A stretch of DNA of 64,000 nt, taken from the NCBI RefSeq assembly GCF_000349845.1, contig NC_020829.1:1550001-1614000 (forward strand). Direction: 5' to 3'. Both the position numbers and the translations under genes were made by a program. Positions 57,656 to 64,000 of this stretch are shown in pieces. The DNA comes from Pseudomonas sp. ATCC 13867 (lineage in GTDB: Bacteria; Pseudomonadota; Gammaproteobacteria; Pseudomonadales; Pseudomonadaceae). Every line of letters starts with the position of its first letter. Within the stretch, counting starts at the first letter, position 1. The notes beneath the pieces were generated by a model. The model did no database searches. It worked only from the letters and a program-made list of their open reading frames with translations, and was not told the DNA's origin.

Positions 57656-58756
57656 ATGTCCGCCCAAGACCGTAACTGGACCCGCGAGGCGATTCGCATC
57701 ATCGAGGCGGATTTCCAGCGCAGCGCCGATACCCATTTGATCCCCCTCGAGATGCCTGGCCTGCCGGGCGTCGACCTGTATTTCAAGGACGAGTCCAGCC
57801 ACCCCACCGGCAGCCTCAAGCACCGCCTGGCGCGCTCGCTGTTCCTCTACGCGCTGTGCAACGGCTGGCTGAAGCCGGGCGCTCCGGTGATCGAGGCGTC
57901 CAGCGGCTCGACAGCGATCTCCGAAGCCTACTTCGCGCGGCTGCTCGGCCTGCCGTTCATTGCCGTGGTGCCGGCCAGCACCTCCAAGGAGAAGATCGCG
58001 CAGATCGCCTTCTACGGCGGCCAGGCGCACCTGGTGGAGGACCCGACGCAGATCTACGCCGAGTCCGAGCGCCTGGCGAAGGAAACCGGCGGGCACTTCA
58101 TGGACCAGTTCACCTACGCTGAGCGCGCCACCGACTGGCGGGCGAACAACAACATCGCCGAGTCGATCTTCCAGCAGATGCGCCACGAGCGTTTCGCCGA
58201 ACCGTCCTGGCTGGTCTCCAGCCCCGGCACTGGCGGCACACTGGCCACCCTTGGCCGCTTCGCCCGCTATCGCCGGCATGACACCCGCGTGCTCTGCGCC
58301 GACGCCGAGCGCTCGGTATTCTTCGATGCCTACCGCACCGGCGACCGCAACCTGACGCTGAGCTACGGTTCGCGCATCGAGGGTATCGGTCGGCCGCGCG
58401 TGGAAGCATCCTTCTTGCCCGCGGTGATCGATGCCTGCTGCCAGGTGCCGGACGATCTGTCGCTGGCGGCCATGCATTACCTGGCGCAGCGACTGGGCCG
58501 ACGTGTCGGCGGTTCCAGCGGCACCAATCTGGTCGGCGCGCTGCTGGTGGCGCAGCAGATGGTGGCGCGTGGCGAGAGCGGCTCGATCGTGGCGATCCTC
58601 TGCGACAGCGGCGAGCGCTACGAGACCACCTATTACAACCCGTTGTGGCTGCTGTCCCAGGGCTTCGATCTCGATCCGCTGATCGAGACCGTGCGCCAGT
58701 GCGCCGAACAGGGCGCGGCGCTGTCGGGCGGCGTTCCCTGCTGTGGGCTGGAGTGA
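57656..58756 (+). CDS. PLP-dependent cysteine synthase-like enzyme (Cds1-type)
   Basis: This 366-aa fold type II PLP protein has the lysine Schiff-base motif [11 protein letters not shown] (Lys about 55) and the phosphate-binding [15 protein letters not shown]. It also has [19 protein letters not shown] and a distal [10 protein letters not shown]. It resembles the subgroup that includes mycobacterial Cds1 cysteine desulfhydrase more than CysK or CysM, and lacks a CBS domain. Reaction not certain: cysteine breakdown or synthesis. A C-terminal GVPCCGLE carries two adjacent cysteines. The next gene begins 4 bp after its stop. Confidence 0.82.
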   Translation: MSAQDRNWTREAIRIIEADFQRSADTHLIPLEMPGLPGVDLYFKDESSHPTGSLKHRLARSLFLYALCNGWLKPGAPVIEASSGSTAISEAYFARLLGLPFIAVVPASTSKEKIAQIAFYGGQAHLVEDPTQIYAESERLAKETGGHFMDQFTYAERATDWRANNNIAESIFQQMRHERFAEPSWLVSSPGTGGTLATLGRFARYRRHDTRVLCADAERSVFFDAYRTGDRNLTLSYGSRIEGIGRPRVEASFLPAVIDACCQVPDDLSLAAMHYLAQRLGRRVGGSSGTNLVGALLVAQQMVARGESGSIVAILCDSGERYETTYYNPLWLLSQGFDLDPLIETVRQCAEQGAALSGGVPCCGLE

Positions 58757-58760
58757 ACCC

Positions 58761-59450
58761 ATGAAAACCATCGGACTGATTGGCGGCATGAGCTGGGAAT
58801 CCACCATTCCCTACTACCGGCAGATCAACCAGGCCATCAAGGAACGCCTGGGCGGCCTTCACTCGGCGAAGATCGTGCTGTACAGCGTGGATTTCCACGA
58901 GATCGAGCGTCTGCAGCATGCCGGCGACTGGGACGCCGCCGGACGCCTGCTGGCCGACGCGGCGCGTTCGCTGCGGGCGGCTGGCGCGGACTTCCTGGTG
59001 CTCTGCACCAACACAATGCACAAGGTGGCGTCGGCCATCGAGGCGGCGGTGGACATTCCGCTGCTGCATATCGCCGACCCGACCGCCGAGGCGATCCGCG
59101 CGGCGGGGGTGACGACGGTCGGCCTGCTCGGCACGCGCTTCACGATGGAGCAGGCGTTCTACAAGGACCGGTTGCAGGAGCGGTTCGGCCTGGCGGTGCT
59201 GACGCCCTCGGCAGACGAGCGCCAGGTGGTGCACCGGATCATCTACGAGGAGCTGTGCCTGGGACGGATTCGCGATGAGTCGCGCGAGGCCTATAGAAGC
59301 ATCATCGCTTCGCTGGTGGCGCGCGGCGCGCAGGCGGTGATCCTGGGCTGTACCGAGATTTCCCTGCTGGTCGGCCCGCAGGACGCGTCGGTGCCGCTGT
59401 TCGATACCACGGCCATCCACGCACGGCAGGCCGCCGAACGAGCGCTCTGA
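58761..59450 (+). CDS. Aspartate/glutamate racemase family protein (YgeA/RacX-like)
   Basis: This 229-aa PLP-independent racemase has the two catalytic cysteines in LCTNTMHK (Cys about 81) and LGCTEISLL (Cys about 193), with the N-terminal LIGGMSWESTIPYY typical of the YgeA group. YgeA has broad, weak racemase activity. ATG at 58761 with GGAG (58750-58753) is preferred over an in-frame GTG at 58743 that overlaps the upstream gene. Translationally close to the PLP gene, suggesting linked amino-acid metabolism. Confidence 0.86.
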   Translation: MKTIGLIGGMSWESTIPYYRQINQAIKERLGGLHSAKIVLYSVDFHEIERLQHAGDWDAAGRLLADAARSLRAAGADFLVLCTNTMHKVASAIEAAVDIPLLHIADPTAEAIRAAGVTTVGLLGTRFTMEQAFYKDRLQERFGLAVLTPSADERQVVHRIIYEELCLGRIRDESREAYRSIIASLVARGAQAVILGCTEISLLVGPQDASVPLFDTTAIHARQAAERAL

Positions 59451-59532
59451 GTCGGGAAAACCGCTGGTCCGCTCCTGCAGGATCAAAGGCCCCTCAGGCT
59501 ACTTCTCCCCCGCAAGCGGGAGCGCGGGGCAG

Positions 59533-60201
59533 TCAGTCGTTGCTGGAGCCGCCCGGATAGGCGCAACCCTGCATGACCTGGTTGTCCACCCGCAGCTCGG
59601 CGGACAGGTTGGTCAGCGCGCCGCTCATGCTGTCCTGGCAGCGCGCCGGGGCGACCCAGAGCTCCAGCTTTTCGCCGTTGGCCTCGCTGGAGTAGCTGGT
59701 GCTGCCATTGGGCAGGCCCTCGGCGATGTAGGGCACCACCAGCGATGCCTTGCCGGGCTGTTCGAGCAGCAGCCCCTGGTTGTTGATCAGCACGCTCCAG
59801 CCCGGTTCATTGCCGTGGGCGCGGACGATGCTGCGCTTGAAGTTCGGATCGTCGCAGCCGGGGCCTTCGTGCTGCAGGCGATAGATCTTGCTGACTTCCA
59901 GCTTGCCGTCGGTGCCCGAGGCGGTACTGCCGCTGAAGTTGCCGCGCAGGTCGACGAACAGGGTGCTGGCGCCGTCGTCGAACAGGCTGCTGGCTTCGCG
60001 GGGCAGGCCGGTATTGCCGCTGTCCTCGACGCTGAAGCGGCGCTGTTCGGCGCAACTGCGGAACATCAGCTTGCCGTCCTGTCGGCTGAGTTCGCCCTGC
60101 AGGCGGGTGGAGGCGTTAAGATCGGTCTTGTTCGGTGTCCACACCTGGCAGGCGGCGAACAGGGGTAGCAGGCTGAACAGAATGAAACGGCTGGATCGCA
60201 T
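59533..60201 (-). CDS. Predicted lipoprotein, COG3650-like
   Basis: This 222-aa protein has a signal sequence ending LFAAC (Cys about 18), so probably an outer-membrane lipoprotein. The C-terminal half has AHGNEPGWSVLINNQGLLLEQPG and ends with DSMSGALTNLSAELRVDNQVMQGCAYPG. These are patterns of the COG3650 family, of unknown function and found also with MliC-type or HslJ proteins. The Cys residues may form disulfides. Transcribed alone, convergent with the racemase gene. Confidence 0.78.
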   Translation of the reverse strand: MRSSRFILFSLLPLFAACQVWTPNKTDLNASTRLQGELSRQDGKLMFRSCAEQRRFSVEDSGNTGLPREASSLFDDGASTLFVDLRGNFSGSTASGTDGKLEVSKIYRLQHEGPGCDDPNFKRSIVRAHGNEPGWSVLINNQGLLLEQPGKASLVVPYIAEGLPNGSTSYSSEANGEKLELWVAPARCQDSMSGALTNLSAELRVDNQVMQGCAYPGGSSND

Positions 60202-60287
60202 GGAACGGGCTCCCTCGAAAGTGGGCCCACGTTACCCAGCGAAGCCGGTCATCTCAAGGGTAATGCCAGGCTCGGGGAGGAAATCGG

Positions 60288-60686
60288 ATGATTCGTTGCA
60301 AGCGTGCCTATGAGCCGGCGGCACCGGAGGATGGCCAGCGTGTGTTGGTGGACCGCCTGTGGCCGCGCGGGATCCGCAAGGAAGACCTGCAGATGGAGCT
60401 GTGGGCCAAGGAGGTTTCACCGTCCAACGAGTTGCGTCAGCGCTTCCACCACGATCCGGGGCTGTTCGAAGAATTTCGCACGGCGTACCACCGCGAGCTG
60501 AATGCCCACCCGGAGTACTGGATGGGGCTGCTCGACCTGGCGCGGAAGGGCAACTTGACGTTGCTCTACGCGGCCAAGGACGAGGATCACAACAATGCCC
60601 AGGTGCTGGCGGAGTTTCTCGAGGACGAGCTGGAGAAGCAGGGCGAGGGGAGTTCGCCGGTCTGCTACGCGGGGAAGACCGAGTAG
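60288..60686 (+). CDS. DUF488 family protein (YeaO-like)
   Basis: This 132-aa cytoplasmic protein has the diagnostic start CKRAYEPAAPEDGQRVLVDRLWPRG, then WAKEVSPSNELRQRFHHD and LTLLYAAKDEDHNNAQVL. DUF488 proteins have no agreed function. The short leader is AGGAAAT-like with the ATG at 60288. A REP doublet follows. Divergent from the preceding lipoprotein gene. Confidence 0.87.
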   Translation: MIRCKRAYEPAAPEDGQRVLVDRLWPRGIRKEDLQMELWAKEVSPSNELRQRFHHDPGLFEEFRTAYHRELNAHPEYWMGLLDLARKGNLTLLYAAKDEDHNNAQVLAEFLEDELEKQGEGSSPVCYAGKTE

Positions 60687-60692
60687 GGATCC

Positions 60693-60758
60693 GTTCGCGA
60701 GCAAGCTCGCTCCTACGAAGAGCGCTGCAACTTGTAGGAGCGAGCTTGCTCGCGAACC
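60693..60758. repeat. REP doublet (REPIN), opposite arrangement
   Basis: GTTCGCGAGCAAGCTCGCTCCTAC (60693-60716) is followed by GTAGGAGCGAGCTTGCTCGCGAACC (60734-60758). Copies point outward compared with most others, as at 29763. Confidence 0.92.
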
Positions 60759-60787
60759 GAGGCGAACGTGTCACCCGCGTTGCACCA

Positions 60788-61387
60788 TCACCAGATCTTG
60801 TATACCTGCCCGGTCTGCGCGCCTTCCACGCTGCGGGCGAAGCCCAGGGCGGCGTCGGCGGCCGGCACCGGCTTGAAGCCGCGGAAGAACGGCGCATAGC
60901 CTTCCATCGACTCTTCCAGCACGTTCGGGCTCACCGCGTTGATCCGCTGGCCGCGCGGCAGCTCCAGGGCGGCGCTGCGCACGAAGCCTTCCAGCGCACC
61001 GTTGACCAGGCTGGCCGAGCTGCCCAGCACGATCGGCTGTTCGCTGAGAATGCCGCTGGTGAGGGTGAAGGAGGCGCCGTCGTTGGCGTACTGGCTGCCG
61101 ATCAGCACCAGGTTCACCTGGCCCATCAGCTTGTCCTTCAGGCCGATTGCCATTTCCGTCTCGCCCATTTCCGCGAGCGGGCCGAAGTGTACCGTGCCGG
61201 CGGCGCTGATCAGGGCGTCGAAACCGCCGGTCTGCTCGAACAGTGCGCGGATCGAGGCGCTGTCGGTGATGTCCACGCGCAGGTCGCCGCTGTTGCGGCC
61301 GACGCGGATGATCTCATGGCGCTGGCCCAGTTCGTTGGCGACGGCCTGGCCGAGGGTGCCGCTGGCACCGATCAGGATGATTTTCAT
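60788..61387 (-). CDS. Short-chain dehydrogenase-like protein lacking YxxxK
   Basis: This 199-aa Rossmann protein has the N-terminal nucleotide motif GASGTLG (residues 7-13) and conserved LISAAGTVHFGPL. At the usual catalytic Tyr-x3-Lys position it reads GSSASLVNGALEGF, so Tyr and Lys are replaced (Ala and Asn). This is a recognised atypical SDR subfamily in pseudomonads; it may bind NAD(P) without normal reductase chemistry. It is divergent from a LysR regulator that probably controls it. Start ATG at 61385-61387; upstream in-frame extension lies antisense to the regulator. Confidence 0.85.
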   Translation of the reverse strand: MKIILIGASGTLGQAVANELGQRHEIIRVGRNSGDLRVDITDSASIRALFEQTGGFDALISAAGTVHFGPLAEMGETEMAIGLKDKLMGQVNLVLIGSQYANDGASFTLTSGILSEQPIVLGSSASLVNGALEGFVRSAALELPRGQRINAVSPNVLEESMEGYAPFFRGFKPVPAADAALGFARSVEGAQTGQVYKIW

Positions 61388-61480
61388 GAAGGCTCCGAGG
61401 GGATTTGGCTGAAGACGACTACAGAGTAAAGTGGCGTCTTGTTGTGATAATCCAGCCAATCGACAACCTTTGGTTTTCAT

Positions 61481-62410
61481 ATGGAAACAATTACCAGTGA
61501 TCTGGAAGACCTTTCGGCCTTCGCCGTGCTCCTGGAATGCGGCAGTTTCACCCGCGCGGCGGAGCGCCTGGGCTGCAGCAAAGGGCAGTTGTCGAAGCGC
61601 ATTTCCGCCCTGGAACAGGCCCTGGGTGCAACGCTGCTGCACCGCACGACGCGGCGTCTGTCGCTGACCGCTGCGGGCGCTGCGCTGTTGCCCGAGGTCC
61701 AGGCGCTCAACCTCCAGGCGGTGCGAGCGCGGCAGGCGGTGCTGGCGTTGCAGGACGAGGCGCGGGGCACGGTGCGTTTGAGCGTGCCGGTGTCCCTGGG
61801 CGAGACTTTCTTCGATGCCTGGCTGATGGAATTTTCCCGCGAGTCCCCGGACGTCCGTCTCGAACTGGACCTGTCCAACGAACGGCGTGACCTGGTGGCG
61901 GACGGTTTCGATCTGGCGATTCGTTCCGGCAGCCTGGCGGTGGACGAGCGCCTGGTGGCCAAGCCGCTGTTCGCCCTGCAGGAGTTGACCTGCGCCACCC
62001 CGGATTATCTGGCGCAACACGGCGTGCCGCAGTCGCCGGCGGAACTGGCCGGGCATTCCTGCCTGCAGAACACCCATTACCAGGACAGCGGCATCTGGCT
62101 CTACCAGCGCCATCACGAACTGTTCCGGGTGACGGTCAGCGGCCTGCTGGCGAGCAACCACTACACCTTGCTGAAGAAGGCGGCGCTGGCCGGCGCGGGT
62201 ATCAGCCGGCTGCCGTCCTACATGATTCAGCAGGAATTGGCTGAAGGTCGCCTGATCTGGCTGCTGCGCGAGTACCAGACCCGTACCCAACCGGTATTCC
62301 TCATCCATCCGTACCAGGGCCGCCTGCCGCGCCGCACGCAGTTGCTGGCGGGCTACCTGCTGCGCTGGTTCGAGCAGAGCCGGCAGCAACTGGTCGCACT
62401 GGAAGGCTGA
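61481..62410 (+). CDS. LysR-type transcriptional regulator
   Basis: This 309-aa protein has an N-terminal helix-turn-helix (FAVLLECGSFTRAAERLGCSKGQLSKRISALEQALG, about residues 14-48). The LysR substrate-binding domain (about residues 95-300) resembles the CrgA/AaeR group. It is transcribed away from the atypical SDR gene with a 93-bp intergenic gap, a classic LysR-target layout. Effector unknown. Start ATG at 61481. Confidence 0.93.
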   Translation: METITSDLEDLSAFAVLLECGSFTRAAERLGCSKGQLSKRISALEQALGATLLHRTTRRLSLTAAGAALLPEVQALNLQAVRARQAVLALQDEARGTVRLSVPVSLGETFFDAWLMEFSRESPDVRLELDLSNERRDLVADGFDLAIRSGSLAVDERLVAKPLFALQELTCATPDYLAQHGVPQSPAELAGHSCLQNTHYQDSGIWLYQRHHELFRVTVSGLLASNHYTLLKKAALAGAGISRLPSYMIQQELAEGRLIWLLREYQTRTQPVFLIHPYQGRLPRRTQLLAGYLLRWFEQSRQQLVALEG

Positions 62411-62470
62411 AGAAAGCTTCGTCCAGGTCTGTTCGGCATTGGTTCAGAGAGGGTTCAGGGTGGGAGGCTT

Positions 62471-62489
62471 AGGCTTTGAGCCTGTTTTT
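62471..62489 (+). terminator. Weak terminator after the LysR gene
   Basis: AGGCT-TTG-AGCCT is a 5-bp stem followed by GTTTTT. It is short but well placed 60 bases after the stop. Confidence 0.4.
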
Positions 62490-62514
62490 CTGAAGGCTCC
62501 CCGAGGCTGTTGCC

Positions 62515-62979
62515 ATGAACCGTTCCGCCCTGTCGATTGCGCTGCTGCTGACACTCGGCTGCGCCGCCGCCCAAGCCGGGAGCGGGGATTTCTGGTACCT
62601 GCAGAGCAGTGTCTACACCACTCACTGGAGCCACGACCCGGAGCACAACAACCACCAGGATCTGATCGGCCTCGAGCGCAATCGAGCCGACGGTATCGTG
62701 TTCGGCGGGGCGACCTTCCGCAACTCCTTCAGCCAGCGCTCCAACTATGCCTACGTCGGCAAGCGTTTCGACCGGGAGGGTACGCCGTTCTACGCCAAGG
62801 TTACCGGCGGTGCGTTGCAGGGTTATCACGGCAAGTACCGCGACAAGATCCCGCTGAACCGCTACGGCGTGGCACCGGCGATCATTCCTTCCCTCGGCGT
62901 TCGCCTCGGGCCGGTCGGCACCGAGCTGGTGGTGCTGGGCAATTCCGCCGCGATGATCAACGTCGGCGCAGGTTTCTGA
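62515..62979 (+). CDS. Divergent PagP-like outer-membrane protein
   Basis: This 154-aa protein has a signal peptide (cleavage after AQA, about residue 21) and alternating hydrophobic strands as in an eight-stranded barrel. Two segments parallel the lipid A palmitoyltransferase PagP: YTTHWSHD (His37, like the catalytic WHNRW histidine) and GATFRNSFSQRSNYAYVGKRF (Asn70-Ser71, like FKDSW). The aspartate of E. coli PagP is asparagine here. A divergent, functional PagP is known in P. aeruginosa, so lipid A palmitoylation is plausible. Some databases label similar proteins as glycerol-3-phosphate transporters, which the sequence does not support. Confidence 0.6.
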   Translation: MNRSALSIALLLTLGCAAAQAGSGDFWYLQSSVYTTHWSHDPEHNNHQDLIGLERNRADGIVFGGATFRNSFSQRSNYAYVGKRFDREGTPFYAKVTGGALQGYHGKYRDKIPLNRYGVAPAIIPSLGVRLGPVGTELVVLGNSAAMINVGAGF

Positions 62980-62994
62980 AGATCACTGAATTGA

Positions 62995-63043
62995 AAACGG
63001 GCGTGGGCTGCGAGGGGTAAACCTCCGTAGCCCACGCCCGTTT
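62995..63043. terminator. Bidirectional terminator between convergent genes
   Basis: A perfect 15-bp stem AAACGGGCGTGGGCT / AGCCCACGCCCGTTT with a 19-nt loop lies 16 bases after one stop and 18 bases before the other. T-tracts occur on both strands. Confidence 0.9.
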
Positions 63044-63060
63044 CTGCCTGCGCTGTCGAT

Positions 63061-64000
63061 TCAGCCGGCAACTTCCTGCAATGCCTTGTCCAGGCAGTCG
63101 ATGAACAGCTCGGCGTGTTCCTGCTCGAAGGCCAGCAGCGGGCGGATCTTCAGGATGTTCTCCAATGGGCCGGCGGCGCTGATCAGCACGCCGCGTTCGC
63201 GCATGGCGTTGACCACGCGGCGGGTCTGGTGGGCGGCGGGCGTCTTGTCGGCGCGCTCGGTCACCAGTTCGACGCCGAGGAACAACCCCGCGCCGCGCAC
63301 GTCGCCGATCAGTTCATGGCGCTCGGCCAGCTTGCGGATGCCCTGGAGCATGAAGTCGCCAATGCGCTGCGAGCGTTCCTGCAAGCGTTCGTCGCGGATC
63401 ACGTCGAGCACCGCCTGGGCCGCCGCGCAGGACACCGGGTTGCCGCCGAAGGTGTTGAAGTAGCGTACGTTGCGCCCGAAGGTATCGAGGATGTCCGCCC
63501 GGGCCACCACGCCGGCGATCGGCTGGCCGTTGCCCATCGGCTTGCCGAGGGTGACCAGGTCCGGCTGCACGCCGTGGCGCTGGAAGCCCCACATCGTCGC
63601 GCCGGTACGGGCGAAGCCGCTTTGTACTTCGTCGGCGATGTAGAGCAGGCCTTCGTCGCGGGCAACCTTCACCGCTTCGCTGAGGAAACCGGCTGGATCG
63701 GGCAGCACGCCGTCGCTGGCGAAGATGCCGTCGAGCAGCAGCGCGGCGGGCTTGATGCCGTGGGCGCGCAGGTCGGCGATGGCGGCGCGCACGTCGTCGG
63801 CCAGGGTCCTGGCGACGTTTTCGGCGCCGAGCCGGTAGGCGTCCGGCGCACGCACGGTACGGGCGTGGGCGGGCAGGGTGATGCCGCTGCCCAGGGCGGG
63901 CGAGAGTTCGGAGATGTCGCCGGTGACGCCGTGGTAGGCGAAGCGGGTGATGATCACCCCGGTGCCGCCGGTGTAGTGGCGGGCGATGCGCAGGGCGAGG
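63061..64000 (-). CDS. Class III PLP aminotransferase, C-terminal part (truncated by window edge)
   Basis: About 313 codons are visible; the gene continues past the right edge. The class III motif is clear: FASDGVLPDPAGF, then IADEVQSGFARTG (PLP pyridine-binding Asp) and the Schiff-base lysine in LVTLGKPMGNGQP. C-terminal FNTFGGNPVSCAAAQAVLDVI and GPLENILKIRPLLAF follow. The pattern resembles AGXT2 and the ethanolamine-phosphate lyase-like aminotransferases; the substrate cannot be told from this piece. A strong terminator follows the stop. Confidence 0.9.
   Translation of the reverse strand, partial: LALRIARHYTGGTGVIITRFAYHGVTGDISELSPALGSGITLPAHARTVRAPDAYRLGAENVARTLADDVRAAIADLRAHGIKPAALLLDGIFASDGVLPDPAGFLSEAVKVARDEGLLYIADEVQSGFARTGATMWGFQRHGVQPDLVTLGKPMGNGQPIAGVVARADILDTFGRNVRYFNTFGGNPVSCAAAQAVLDVIRDERLQERSQRIGDFMLQGIRKLAERHELIGDVRGAGLFLGVELVTERADKTPAAHQTRRVVNAMRERGVLISAAGPLENILKIRPLLAFEQEHAELFIDCLDKALQEVAG

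Noticed and set aside
62515..62979. An sn-glycerol-3-phosphate transporter, a label used for similar proteins
   Set aside because: The protein is 154 aa, has a cleavable signal and barrel-like strands, and no transporter helices.

Overview
The window is a piece of chromosome from a high-GC gammaproteobacterium, almost certainly a Pseudomonas close to the P. aeruginosa / P. nitroreducens / P. citronellolis group. The signs are the codon use, the gene families (glpK-glpR-glpD, bfrB/bfd, motY, QuiP acylase, a six-gene Sha/Mrp antiporter) and eight copies of the Pseudomonas extragenic palindrome GTAGGAGCGAGCTTGCTCGCGA. From memory, gene order from glpD to dcd resembles PAO1 PA3584 to PA3480 with pieces missing, and order from quiP to the PLP enzyme resembles PA1032 to about PA1061. 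The join between these blocks lies near 31.7-32.5 kb.

Layout. 1-3.1 kb: glycerol catabolism (glpD partial, glpR, glpK; no glpF). 3.2-5.7 kb: a YbaK-type deacylase, a PhzF-family protein and an orphan ABC ATPase. 5.8-6.8 kb: argF, separated from the ATPase by a palindromic MITE-like element. 7-11.5 kb: lipoprotein, molybdopterin oxidoreductase, monothiol glutaredoxin, MFS transporter. 11.5-13.3 kb: iron storage and peroxide defence (bfrB, bfd, 2-Cys peroxiredoxin), with a clear Fur box on bfd. 13.5-20.3 kb: rnt, pyrC, motY, argG (tandem ArgR-like sites), gloA, ppnN and a small acidic protein. 20.4-27.5 kb: nth and the rsx/rnf electron-transport operon, with a ccdAB toxin-antitoxin pair directly upstream in the same direction. 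27.6-32.3 kb: metG, apbC, dcd and a P-loop ATPase. 32.5-43 kb: quiP, two SEC-C proteins, lipoproteins, a TRIC-like channel, an OmpA lipoprotein and dinG with a LexA-like box. 43-50.6 kb: a clan-A glycoside hydrolase, a serine hydrolase, an OmpA lipoprotein, pdxH, glycerate kinase and a glycine-zipper lipoprotein. 50.8-56.5 kb: the shaACDEFG antiporter operon. 56.7-59.5 kb: an EamA exporter, a PLP cysteine-synthase-like enzyme and an Asp/Glu racemase, tightly packed. 59.5-64 kb: a lipoprotein, a DUF488 protein, a divergent SDR/LysR pair, a divergent PagP-like protein and a truncated class III aminotransferase.

Most of the window is core metabolism and envelope function. The more unusual signals are the argF-flanking palindromic element, the ccdAB module that may feed transcription into rnf-nth, a CcdB lacking the usual C-terminal Trp, a His-rich SEC-C mini-protein, a divergent PagP-like enzyme, and the readable regulatory sites (GlpR, Fur, ArgR, LexA, Ccd operator). 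No tRNA, rRNA, CRISPR array, transposase or prophage gene was seen, and no gene-free stretch exceeds 300 bases.
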